Shown piece after piece: positions 34,834 to 43,945 of a DNA stretch of 64,000 nucleotides (position 1 is the first letter of the stretch; the number at the start of each line of letters is the position of its first letter). Origin of the DNA: Ruminococcus flavefaciens. GTDB taxonomy: Bacteria; Bacillota; Clostridia; Oscillospirales; Ruminococcaceae. Made by a program: the position numbers and the translations under genes. The notes under the pieces were generated by a model that was not told where the DNA came from, searched no databases, and worked only from the letters and a program-made list of their open reading frames with translations. The DNA is taken from contig DBYI01000102.1 of the NCBI GenBank assembly GCA_002310115.1, forward strand, positions 1 through 64,000, given 5' to 3'.

Positions 34834-36744
34834 ATGGAAAGTGAGAAGACAAAAAAAATAGTCGTCGTCGTATCAGGTCTCGACGAAGAATATCAGTACA
34901 ATATCTTCAAAGGTATCAATACCTTCGCTTATGCTCATAATATGAATATCTCCTACGTCGCCGGCTTCGGCGGGATGGTAGGAAGCCCGACCTTCGACGT
35001 TGGTGAAAGCAGCATTTATAACCTCATTGATTACACTCAGTTTGACGGAGCCCTTCTTATGACCAACACCTTCGGCGACGCGGAAATGAGAAACCTCATT
35101 TTTGCTCGTGTGCTCGCTTCAAAAATACCTGCAGTGGTCTTCGAGAGTCGTGAAAATCCTGAATTTTACGATATCAGTATTGATAATTTCGGAGTTATGA
35201 AAACTCTTGTAAATCATATAATCTGTCACCACGGTGCAAAGGTTATAAACTACGTATCCGGACCTCTCGGCAACCCAGAAGGAAAGGCAAGATATGACGC
35301 TTTTGTGAGCGCAATGGAAGAAAACGGTCTGACCATTGAAAAAGAGCGAATATTCTACGGTGATTTCAAAAGTTATGATGGAAAGCTCGCCGTTGACGAT
35401 TTCGTAGCTTCCGGACTTGAACTTCCAGATGCATTTATTTGTGCCAATGACAGTATGGCTCTCACAGTAGCTTCGTCTCTCGAAAAACTGGGGTATAAAA
35501 TTCCCAACGATGTCATGGTAACCGGATTTGACAATACCTTCAGCGCGCGAAACTCCACACCATCTATTACCTCAGTAAAAAGGCCGCTCTTCTTAGCCGG
35601 AGAAAAAGCAGCACAGATGATATTCAATGTCATAGAGGGACTACCTCAGGAAAAAAGTGTAATTCTCGACGCTGAGCCCGCCTATTACGAAAGCTGCGGA
35701 TGCTGTAACAACAGTTCTGACGACCTTAAGGAATACAAAAAACTAACCTACCGCAAATCCGAAGACACGAACAACAATATCCATATGATAAACCGTCTAA
35801 CTGCAGGTCTTGCAGAAGCTACAACCCCATCTGAGTTTTTCAGTGTCATCTCCGGACTTATCGGTGAGCTGGACTGTGAAAAATTCTCGCTCTGTCTCTG
35901 CGAAGACTGGCAAGATACCTATTCTACTAAATCCACTGCCATTATTCAGGCAAGCTATTCTGAGTATATGACAGCCCCTTTCATATGGGACAAGGGTGAA
36001 CGCAGAAGTGTTAGTTACTTTCAAAGCAGAAACATGTTCCCTGAAGGCTTTGAGCAGAGAGGCTGTGTAAACTATTTCCTGCCTCTTCATTTCAGCGATC
36101 GATGTCTAGGCTACTATATATTCACAAACAGCGAATTTCCTACGTACAGTCTTCTCTGCCATACTCTTTCTATGGTGCTGAGTAACTCTCTTGAAAACAT
36201 CCGCAAACTCACGCATCTTAACAAAGCTATGGACGAACTGAATCGCCTCTATGTCATGGATCAGCTTTGCAATATATATAACCGCAACGGTTTTATCAAT
36301 ATAGTAGACGATTTGTTCAAGGAGTGTGTTGCAAAGGGCAGTCAGATTATGATAAGCTTCATAGATTTAGATGGTCTCAAGTATATTAACGACAACTATG
36401 GACATAACGAAGGAGATTTCGCAATACAGCGTTTAGCAAACATTATCCATAACAACTGCGATCATGGATGTATCTGTGCCAGAATCGGTGGCGACGAGTT
36501 CGTATGTTTCAATCCGAATGGCACTGAAAGTGGCGCGATAAACCTTGAACGCAAGATTAATTTAGCCCTTGAAAACATAAACAAGCTCCTTCAGAAGCCA
36601 TATGTCATTTCCGCAAGCATCGGAAGCGTTGTCACAGTCGCCAAGACAGGCGATACACTTTACAGCATAGTTAAGCTCGCCGACGATAAGATGTATGAAG
36701 TCAAAAAGGCTAAGAAAAAAGCACGCAAATCAGAAAGAATCTGA
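34834..36744 (+). CDS. LacI-type sugar sensor domain fused to GGDEF diguanylate cyclase
   Basis: 636 residues, no signal peptide and no membrane helix. Residues about 7-285 match the periplasmic-binding fold of LacI/GalR regulators (DAFICANDSMALTVASSLEK and VTGFDNTFSARNSTPSITSV) but the DNA-binding HTH is missing. A cysteine-rich junction (CGCC) and a GAF-like middle (about 315-455) lead through a short coiled coil to a GGDEF domain (about 470-630) with intact RIGGDEF near 550. It should make c-di-GMP in the cytoplasm in response to a small ligand, perhaps a sugar. A terminator follows. It is divergent from the xylanase gene. Confidence 0.88.
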   Translation: MESEKTKKIVVVVSGLDEEYQYNIFKGINTFAYAHNMNISYVAGFGGMVGSPTFDVGESSIYNLIDYTQFDGALLMTNTFGDAEMRNLIFARVLASKIPAVVFESRENPEFYDISIDNFGVMKTLVNHIICHHGAKVINYVSGPLGNPEGKARYDAFVSAMEENGLTIEKERIFYGDFKSYDGKLAVDDFVASGLELPDAFICANDSMALTVASSLEKLGYKIPNDVMVTGFDNTFSARNSTPSITSVKRPLFLAGEKAAQMIFNVIEGLPQEKSVILDAEPAYYESCGCCNNSSDDLKEYKKLTYRKSEDTNNNIHMINRLTAGLAEATTPSEFFSVISGLIGELDCEKFSLCLCEDWQDTYSTKSTAIIQASYSEYMTAPFIWDKGERRSVSYFQSRNMFPEGFEQRGCVNYFLPLHFSDRCLGYYIFTNSEFPTYSLLCHTLSMVLSNSLENIRKLTHLNKAMDELNRLYVMDQLCNIYNRNGFINIVDDLFKECVAKGSQIMISFIDLDGLKYINDNYGHNEGDFAIQRLANIIHNNCDHGCICARIGGDEFVCFNPNGTESGAINLERKINLALENINKLLQKPYVISASIGSVVTVAKTGDTLYSIVKLADDKMYEVKKAKKKARKSERI

Positions 36745-36751
36745 TTTATTT

Positions 36752-36782
36752 TGAAAGCCACCGCAATTGCAGTGGCTTTTCT
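36752..36782. terminator. Bidirectional terminator
   Basis: AAAGCCAC and GTGGCTTT (36754-36779) with A and T runs on either side, between convergent genes. Confidence 0.8.
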
Positions 36783-37183
36783 TATGTCTTTCTGAAACCT
36801 ACGCACTGTACAGCAGCAATCGGATTATCTCTTTCGTCCCTTATCTCGACATTGTAGCAGCATATAGTCCTGCCATCCTTTATTAGCTTTGCCTCAGCGA
36901 TGATACGTTTTGTTTTTGGAACTCCAATAAATGAAGCGTCACAGTTTAGCCCCACAACTCCAGGCTGCTGCCAGTTTGAAGCAACTGCGAATGCAAAATC
37001 CGCAAGAGTGAAGTAGACTCCGCCCATTATTCCTCCAACCGCGTTTTTGTGGTGTTCGTTTATTTCTAGGCTTACCTTTGAGTAATGGTCTCCCAACTCA
37101 TCGATGACAGCCCCCATTTCCGTTGCAAAACGATCGTTTTTAAATATATCTCTTACTTTTTCAAGTGTTTCTTTATCAGCCAA
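36782..37183 (-). CDS. PaaI-like hotdog-fold thioesterase
   Basis: 133 residues with the PaaI/YbgC-like pattern: HKNAVGGIMGGVYFTLADFA supplies the active-site helix, then VGLNCDASFIGVPKTKRIIA. These enzymes hydrolyse acyl-CoA thioesters; the substrate is unknown. The start appears to be TTG 37183, with GGAGGAG seven bases upstream; no ATG fits. The Shine-Dalgarno overlaps the stop of the upstream GNAT gene, so the two are coupled. Confidence 0.88.
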   Translation of the reverse strand: MADKETLEKVRDIFKNDRFATEMGAVIDELGDHYSKVSLEINEHHKNAVGGIMGGVYFTLADFAFAVASNWQQPGVVGLNCDASFIGVPKTKRIIAEAKLIKDGRTICCYNVEIRDERDNPIAAVQCVGFRKT

Positions 37184-37186
37184 AGA

Positions 37187-37750
37187 TTATCTCCTCCTTT
37201 CGTATTCTTCCCTTAATATCGAAAAATATAGTCTTCCTACGTACTTTCCGCTCATGAAGAAATAGTCTCTAAGAGTTCCTTCATAGGTAAAGCCACACTT
37301 CTCTATAACCTTTTTAGACGGTGCATTGATAGTTTTCGTGCATATCTGTACCTTATGCAGATTCATTTTATCAAATCCGAAGGCAATAACAGACTTTGCA
37401 GCTTCTGTGCAGTATCCCCTGCACTGAAAATCGGCTCCAATGCAGTACTCTATCTCGGCAAAGTGATTCTTACTGTCAACAAGAAAATAGGCTATCTGAC
37501 CTATGCACTCTCCATTTTCCTTATCTACAATCGCCCAGCGATAGTAATCCTCACGTTCATAGTTACCGATATACTTGTCAAGAAGACCGTTGACTTCTTC
37601 TAATGTGTGATAAGTCGGCTCTGAGTACATAGTCTGCACTTTTTCATCGCTCGCCCAGTTTCTGAATACCGCGTCACAGTCTGTATATTCAAATTGCCTA
37701 AGTATTAGTCTTTCTGTCTCTATTGTCTGTGTACCTATATGTGTCAGCAT
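37187..37750 (-). CDS. GNAT acetyltransferase, RimJ/RimL type
   Basis: 187 residues. ETERLILRQFEYTDCDAVFR at the start and FQCRGYCTEAAKSVIAFGFD with NAPSKKVIEKCGFTYEGTLR in the second half are typical of the RimJ/L-like branch that acetylates protein N-termini or small amines. AGGAG precedes ATG 37750. A terminator-like stem separates it from dapB upstream, so it may belong to a separate unit with the thioesterase. Confidence 0.9.
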   Translation of the reverse strand: MLTHIGTQTIETERLILRQFEYTDCDAVFRNWASDEKVQTMYSEPTYHTLEEVNGLLDKYIGNYEREDYYRWAIVDKENGECIGQIAYFLVDSKNHFAEIEYCIGADFQCRGYCTEAAKSVIAFGFDKMNLHKVQICTKTINAPSKKVIEKCGFTYEGTLRDYFFMSGKYVGRLYFSILREEYERRR

Positions 37751-37771
37751 ATTGTTCTCCTGTCGTAAAAA

Positions 37772-37805
37772 TTCTTTCCCCTGATATATTAGCTATATCA
37801 GGGGA
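37772..37805 (-). terminator. Terminator of the lysine biosynthesis operon
   Basis: CCCCTGATATA and TATATCAGGGG form an 11-bp perfect stem (37778-37804), followed on the minus strand by AAAGAATTTTT. It lies just after dapB. Confidence 0.75.
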
Positions 37806-37813
37806 ATTGTCTA

Positions 37814-38563
37814 TCATACAAGTTTTGACATATCATAAAGTCCTGCGGGTTGATCCTTTAGGAAAAGAGCCGCATTAATAGCTCCCTCTGCGAAAACGCT
37901 CTTGGAAGCTGCAGAATGCGAAAGTGTAAGCACTTCATCATGTCCTGCAAATATAACATCATGTTCTCCTACAATAGTACCACCACGAATAGAGTGCATA
38001 CCTATCTCTGTCTTTTCGCGCTTCTGACGGCGTGAATGGCGATCGTATACAAAATGCTTTGAATTGTCAAGTGTCTCGTTAATAGCGTCAGCAAGCATAA
38101 TGGCAGTACCGCTGGGTGCGTCCACCTTCTGATTGTGATGCTTCTCAACTATCTCAATGTCAAACTGATTGCCAAGTATTGAAGCTGCCTTCTTTGCAAG
38201 TTGTACCAGAAGATTGATACCAAGTGACATATTGAAAGTAAAGAATATCGGTACCTGATTGGCTGCCGACTTTATCTTTGCTGTCTGAGCATCGTTATAG
38301 CCTGTAGAACCTATAACTATAGGAGTTCCTGTAGACAAACAATATTCGATAAGTCCGTCAAGTCCGGCAGGATTGGAGAAATCAATGATAACGTCGGGCT
38401 TTACAGGTAGTTGTGCAGGTGTTTCAACTATAGGAAAATCCGCATACTGTTCGGTGTACATATCAATACCTGCAACTACCTCACAGTCATCACGCTCTTT
38501 GATACAGTTGTAAATTGTCTTTCCCATCTTGCCGTTAGCGCCGCAAATTGCTATATTTGTCAT
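37814..38563 (-). CDS. dapB: 4-hydroxy-tetrahydrodipicolinate reductase
   Basis: 249 residues. DapB reduces the DapA product with NAD(P)H in the diaminopimelate/lysine route. N-terminal nucleotide-binding loop ICGANGKMG; substrate and catalytic motif EKHHNQKVDAPSGTA near residue 150; SHSAASKSVFAEGAI near the end. ATG 38563 is preceded by AAAGGAA at suitable spacing. Third gene of the asd-dapA-dapB operon, behind a lysine riboswitch. Confidence 0.96.
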   Translation of the reverse strand: MTNIAICGANGKMGKTIYNCIKERDDCEVVAGIDMYTEQYADFPIVETPAQLPVKPDVIIDFSNPAGLDGLIEYCLSTGTPIVIGSTGYNDAQTAKIKSAANQVPIFFTFNMSLGINLLVQLAKKAASILGNQFDIEIVEKHHNQKVDAPSGTAIMLADAINETLDNSKHFVYDRHSRRQKREKTEIGMHSIRGGTIVGEHDVIFAGHDEVLTLSHSAASKSVFAEGAINAALFLKDQPAGLYDMSKLV

Positions 38564-38600
38564 AATTTGCACTTCCTTTGTTTTAAGTTATATGATGATA

Positions 38601-39491
38601 TTACTTGATAAGGTTATGCTTTATCAGTGTAGTTTTGAGCTTTGTCCTGTGCTCATCAGTCATCTCACAGAGAGGTAAACGGCATGGACCTGCGTTCCAG
38701 CCCACCATATTCATGGCTTCTTTGACAGGTATCGGATTTACTTCGATAAACAAGTCGTTTATAAGGTCGAGATACTTCAGCTGGAGCTTCATAGCATCCT
38801 TGAAGTTGTTATCAAGACAGAGCTGCACCATATCATGCATTTCCTTTGGTATAACATGCGAAGCTACTGATATTACTCCTTTTCCACCGAGAGCCATAAC
38901 AGGAACTACCATATCGTCGTTGCCACTGTAAATGTCAATATTATCTCCGCACTCGGCAGCTATCTTCGCAACATAGCTGATATTGCCACTTGCCTCCTTG
39001 ATTGCAGCGATGTTTCTGTGCTTTGCAAGCTCCTTAACTGTTGCAACTTCAAATCCACAACCCGTTCTGCTGGGAACGTTGTAAAGAATAATCGGGATAT
39101 TTACCGCATCAGCAATTGCAGTAAAGTGAGCGATAAGTCCCTTTTGAGAAGCCTTATTGTAATATGGAGTAACATGGAGCAAAGCATCTGCACCTGCTGC
39201 CTCAGCTTCCTTTGAAAGTTCTACAGCATAGTGAGTATCATTGCTGCCTGCACCTGCGATAACCGGAACTCTGCCGGCAGTGTGCTTAACAGCAAACTTG
39301 ATACAGTCGCGATGCTCCTCATCTGTCATGGTAGCAGACTCGCCCGTAGTACCGCAGATAACAATAGCATCAGTGCCCTTTTCGATCTGATCATCGATAA
39401 CACGGCCAAGCTCATCATAGTTTATTGAACCGTCGCTGTTCATAGGGGTTATGATAGCTACAGCGGCGCCTGTGAAAATAGTGTTCTTCAT
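38601..39491 (-). CDS. dapA: 4-hydroxy-tetrahydrodipicolinate synthase
   Basis: 296 residues, normal length. DapA condenses pyruvate with aspartate semialdehyde by a Schiff-base lysine. Visible: GTTGESATMTDEEH near residue 45, catalytic Tyr in ILYNVPSRTGCG, Schiff-base Lys in AAIKEASGNI, and YSGNDDMVVPVMALGG. GAAAGGAAT precedes ATG 39491. The 124-base spacer to asd upstream contains no gene. Confidence 0.97.
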   Translation of the reverse strand: MKNTIFTGAAVAIITPMNSDGSINYDELGRVIDDQIEKGTDAIVICGTTGESATMTDEEHRDCIKFAVKHTAGRVPVIAGAGSNDTHYAVELSKEAEAAGADALLHVTPYYNKASQKGLIAHFTAIADAVNIPIILYNVPSRTGCGFEVATVKELAKHRNIAAIKEASGNISYVAKIAAECGDNIDIYSGNDDMVVPVMALGGKGVISVASHVIPKEMHDMVQLCLDNNFKDAMKLQLKYLDLINDLFIEVNPIPVKEAMNMVGWNAGPCRLPLCEMTDEHRTKLKTTLIKHNLIK

Positions 39492-39615
39492 AGCTTTATT
39501 CCTTTCGTAAAAGTGGAATTCAAGGGAAAACGTCCCAACGTCCTCTTCTATACTTATTAATTTTCGAGGAAGGTCGAAAGCGACGTTAACCGCATAAGAA
39601 TTATTACAATACTAA

Positions 39616-40695
39616 TTAATCAAAGTAACCTTTCGCAGCAAGAAGCTCTGCAAGCAGAACACCACCGCCTGCTGCACCTCTTAATGTATTGTGCGAGAGA
39701 CATACGAATTTGTAATCGTACTGTGTGTCCTCACGAAGTCGTCCAGTTGATACTGCCATACCACCCTCAAGGTTTCTGTCCAGCTTAGCCTGCGGACGAT
39801 CATTCTCCTCGAAATAATGTATGAACTGCTTTGGAGCGCTGGGAAGCTCAAGTTCCTGAGGAACGCCCTTGAAATCAGCCCATAGCTTAAGTATCTCTTC
39901 CTTTGAAGGTTTATTATCAAAACTAACGAAAACAGCAGCTGTATGACCGTCAGACACAGGAACACGAAGGCACTGAGTCGTGATATTAGGTGTTGTCGCC
40001 TTAACTATCTCGTTACCCTTGATCTCTCCCCATACCTTGAGAGGCTCCTGCTCAGACTTTTCCTCCTCACCCCCAATATATGGGATAAGGTTATCAACCA
40101 TTTCAGGCCATGTCTCAAAGTTCTTGCCTGCGCCTGATATTGCCTGGTATGTACAAGCGAGGACATTCTTAAGGCCAAACTTTCTTAATGGGTGAAGTGC
40201 GGGAACATAGCTCTGTATTGAACAGTTTGACTTTACAGCAATAAATCCTCTCTTTGTGCCGAGGCGCTCACGCTGAGCCTTGATTATCTCGATATGCTCA
40301 GGGTTTATTTCCGGAACAACCATAGGAACGTCAGGAGTAAATCTGTGGGCAGAGTTGTTTGAAACGATAGGGCACTCAGCTTTTGCGTATGCCTCCTCAA
40401 GAGCTTTTATCTCATCCTTCTTCATATCAACTGCACAGAAGCAGAAATCAACCATGCCTGCGATCTTTTCAATATCGCCTGTAGCATCCATAAGAACCAT
40501 ATTCTTCATGGATGCAGGCATAGGAACCGTCATCTTCCAGCGACTTCCAGCAGCCTGCTCATATGTCTGACCAGCACTTCTAGGCGAAGCAGCCAGAACT
40601 TTTACGTTAAACCACGGGTGATTTTCTAGAAGCGTAGCAAAACGCTGTCCTACCATGCCCGTTGCGCCAATAATACCTACGTTATACTGTTTCAT
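39616..40695 (-). CDS. asd: Aspartate-semialdehyde dehydrogenase, archaeal/fungal-type
   Basis: 359 residues. It reduces aspartyl phosphate to the semialdehyde, the branch point to lysine, threonine and methionine. NADP loop GIIGATGMVGQRFATLLENH at the N-terminus; catalytic cysteine in VKSNCSIQSYV; late motif GRLREDTQYDYKFVCLSHNT and GAAGGGVLLAELL. Length and these motifs fit the archaeal/fungal subclass rather than the 330-residue bacterial type. AAGGAGAGATAAGT precedes ATG 40695. First gene after the riboswitch. Confidence 0.95.
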   Translation of the reverse strand: MKQYNVGIIGATGMVGQRFATLLENHPWFNVKVLAASPRSAGQTYEQAAGSRWKMTVPMPASMKNMVLMDATGDIEKIAGMVDFCFCAVDMKKDEIKALEEAYAKAECPIVSNNSAHRFTPDVPMVVPEINPEHIEIIKAQRERLGTKRGFIAVKSNCSIQSYVPALHPLRKFGLKNVLACTYQAISGAGKNFETWPEMVDNLIPYIGGEEEKSEQEPLKVWGEIKGNEIVKATTPNITTQCLRVPVSDGHTAAVFVSFDNKPSKEEILKLWADFKGVPQELELPSAPKQFIHYFEENDRPQAKLDRNLEGGMAVSTGRLREDTQYDYKFVCLSHNTLRGAAGGGVLLAELLAAKGYFD

Positions 40696-40730
40696 ACTTA
40701 TCTCTCCTTGAAAAATTTTTCCATAAAATA

Positions 40731-40760
40731 ACAAAAACCGGTTGCAAACCGGCTCATCAT
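40731..40760 (-). terminator. Riboswitch expression-platform terminator
   Basis: GCCGGTTTGCAACCGGT forms a stem (about 40737-40753) followed on the minus strand by TTTTTGTTATTTT, between the lysine aptamer and asd. Confidence 0.8.
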
Positions 40761-40789
40761 GCGTTATAATAGAAATGTTGACATATCAG

Positions 40790-40972
40790 TTTGGAATAAT
40801 ATGCCGATAGCTCTCCATCAAAAGCATGATGACAGCTGCAAGCCTGTTTAGCATACAGCCAGAACTGAATTTACCAAAGACAGCCCTTCGGCGGCATTGC
40901 CTTTCGCTGAACACCATCGGACGGGTCGTCCCGTGTGCAGGTACTTTTCGCAGCCGCGCCTCTACCTTGTAA
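40790..40972 (-). promoter_or_regulatory. Lysine riboswitch (L box)
   Basis: On the minus strand the aptamer starts ACAAGGTAGAGGCGCGGCTG with AGTACC nearby, then AGCGAAAGGCAATGCCGCCG and AAGGGCTGTC, then TTCTGGCTGTATGC and a closing GATGGAGAGCTATC. The GGTAGAGGCGC and GCCGCCGAAG blocks are the conserved L-box core. It should end transcription of asd-dapA-dapB when lysine is plentiful. Confidence 0.9.
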
Positions 40973-40974
40973 TT

Positions 40975-41003
40975 ATAATAGCACTTAAAATAGCTATTGT
41001 CAA
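40975..41003 (-). promoter_or_regulatory. Promoter of the lysine operon
   Basis: On the minus strand TTGACA (41003-40998), a 17-base spacer and TATTAT (40980-40975). From 41004 to 41270 I see no other feature apart from a weak GGGCTAA/TTAACCC stem beside the queA ribosome site. Confidence 0.8.
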
Positions 41004-41283
41004 TACATTCTTGAAAAATTTTCTCATATTCTCGGCTGTAATAGGAATATATGAAATATTCCAAATCCGAAAGAAACGAGAAAGCTATGTATCTCTTACG
41101 TTAAATCCAAACGCAAAACATTTGTCAAAGTAAGAATACAAAATGTTGTTAGCTGTTAGCAATGTATTTAGTCGCACAGCTACATTCGCAGTAGAATAAT
41201 ACAGATTGTAGTGAAACGATGCATATATAACTTTCAGCAAACTAAATGCTGTGGGCTAAATGATTAACCCAAAGGAGATATTA

Positions 41284-42315
41284 ATGGAACTTCTAAAATC
41301 CGATTTTTACTATGAGCTTCCAGAGGAACTCATAGCCCAGACACCCATAGAACCGCGAAACGCGTCTCGAATGATGTGCGTTGACAGAAGAACGGGAGAA
41401 ATAACTCACGACCACTTCTATAATCTATGCAACCACCTTAAAGAAGGTGACTTGCTGGTAATGAACGACTCAAGAGTTATCCCTGCGAGGCTATATGGTG
41501 AGAAAATAGGCAATCAGACCTTTATCGAGTTTCTGCTACTGGAACAGAAAGGCGACAAGATGTGGGAAATAATCTGCCGTCCGGGAAAGAAAGCAAAAGT
41601 GGGTACTCGTTTTTTATTTGGTGGTGGACGGCTCACAGCCGAGGTCGTTGAAGTAAAGGACGACGGTAATCGCATAGTACAGTTTCAATGCGATGGCAAC
41701 TTCTTCACAGCTCTGGAGGATGTTGGACAAATGCCGCTCCCTCCATACATTAAGGAAAAGCTTGAAAACCGCGAGCGCTACCAGACAGTATATTCACGAG
41801 AACTTGGCTCTGCAGCTGCTCCTACGGCAGGACTTCACTTCACTCCCGAAATGCTGGACGATATACGCTCACGCGGCATAAAGACAGCTTTTGTGACACT
41901 CCATGTAGGACTTGGCACATTTCGTCCCGTTAAAGAGGATAACGTTCTCAACCACAAAATGCACAGCGAGCACTACTACCTCCCGAAGAAAACTGCCGAC
42001 CTTATAAACGAGACAAAGAAAAACGGTGGCAGAGTTATCGCAGTTGGCACCACTACCTGCCGGACACTTGAAAGTGTTGCTTCATTTTACGGGAATATTT
42101 CCGAACGCGAGGGATATACAGACATCTTCATCTACCCCTCCTATGAATTCAAGTGCATAGACGGACTTATCACAAACTTTCATCTACCCGAAAGCACACT
42201 GATAATGCTGGTATCAGCGTTCATGGGTTACGAAAACACCATGAATGCATACAAAACCGCTGTTGAAGAACGCTACCGTTTTTTCAGCTTTGGCGACAGT
42301 ATGTGTATACTGTAA
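41284..42315 (+). CDS. queA: S-adenosylmethionine:tRNA ribosyltransferase-isomerase
   Basis: 343 residues. QueA transfers and isomerises the ribosyl part of SAM onto preQ1-tRNA to give epoxyqueuosine. N-terminal [20 protein letters not shown], middle [20 protein letters not shown] and late [20 protein letters not shown] are conserved family motifs. AAAGGAGATATTA precedes ATG 41284; the frame extends to 41260 without a ribosome site. It begins a queA-PAS-tgt cluster. Confidence 0.97.
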   Translation: MELLKSDFYYELPEELIAQTPIEPRNASRMMCVDRRTGEITHDHFYNLCNHLKEGDLLVMNDSRVIPARLYGEKIGNQTFIEFLLLEQKGDKMWEIICRPGKKAKVGTRFLFGGGRLTAEVVEVKDDGNRIVQFQCDGNFFTALEDVGQMPLPPYIKEKLENRERYQTVYSRELGSAAAPTAGLHFTPEMLDDIRSRGIKTAFVTLHVGLGTFRPVKEDNVLNHKMHSEHYYLPKKTADLINETKKNGGRVIAVGTTTCRTLESVASFYGNISEREGYTDIFIYPSYEFKCIDGLITNFHLPESTLIMLVSAFMGYENTMNAYKTAVEERYRFFSFGDSMCIL

Positions 42316-42353
42316 AATAAATATAAAAAGAAAAAATATTGAGGAGATATATA

Positions 42354-42731
42354 ATGGCTGATTTAGAACTTTTTGATTTTTTCAAGGGTATAATCGATTC
42401 CGAAGAGGGACCTATAATACTAAGCAATCTTGATTACAGGGTGATATATGAAAATTCCTCTGCAAAAAAGTATTATGCTCCTGTATCACCTCTCACCGGC
42501 AAGCTTCTGTCCACCCTTATGGACGATGAAATGATGAGCAAAGTGGTAATGAGCGTTGAATGGTTCAAGGAGGATAAGAATAACAATAAAGTCTTTGCGT
42601 TTCACGACAAGACAAACAATATGGATATGTACATTCTTGCCATAAGGAACACCGAAGGAAAGCTTATCGGCTTCTACGGACGCCGTGAGGACAGAACCCC
42701 GGATTCAGGAAAGGAATTCGATCTTGACTGA
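42354..42731 (+). CDS. Small PAS-domain protein
   Basis: 125 residues that appear to be a single PAS fold: FFKGIIDSEEGPIILSNLDY, RVIYENSSAKKYY, then VFAFHDKTNNMDMYILAIRN and LIGFYGRREDRTP. No kinase, GGDEF or HTH output domain is attached, and no haem- or flavin-binding cysteine is obvious. GAGGAG precedes ATG 42354. It sits between queA and tgt with 38 and 48 base gaps, so it is likely co-transcribed with queuosine genes; a link to that pathway is unproven. Confidence 0.75.
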   Translation: MADLELFDFFKGIIDSEEGPIILSNLDYRVIYENSSAKKYYAPVSPLTGKLLSTLMDDEMMSKVVMSVEWFKEDKNNNKVFAFHDKTNNMDMYILAIRNTEGKLIGFYGRREDRTPDSGKEFDLD

Positions 42732-43910
<1,179 letters not shown>

Positions 43911-43945
43911 TAACGGCTTTTTGCCGATAAACGGACGGAGTTTAT

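Noticed and set aside
41100..41283. preQ1 riboswitch before queA
   Set aside because: The short loop and A-rich tail of preQ1 aptamers could not be found; only a weak GGGCTAA/TTAACCC stem is present.
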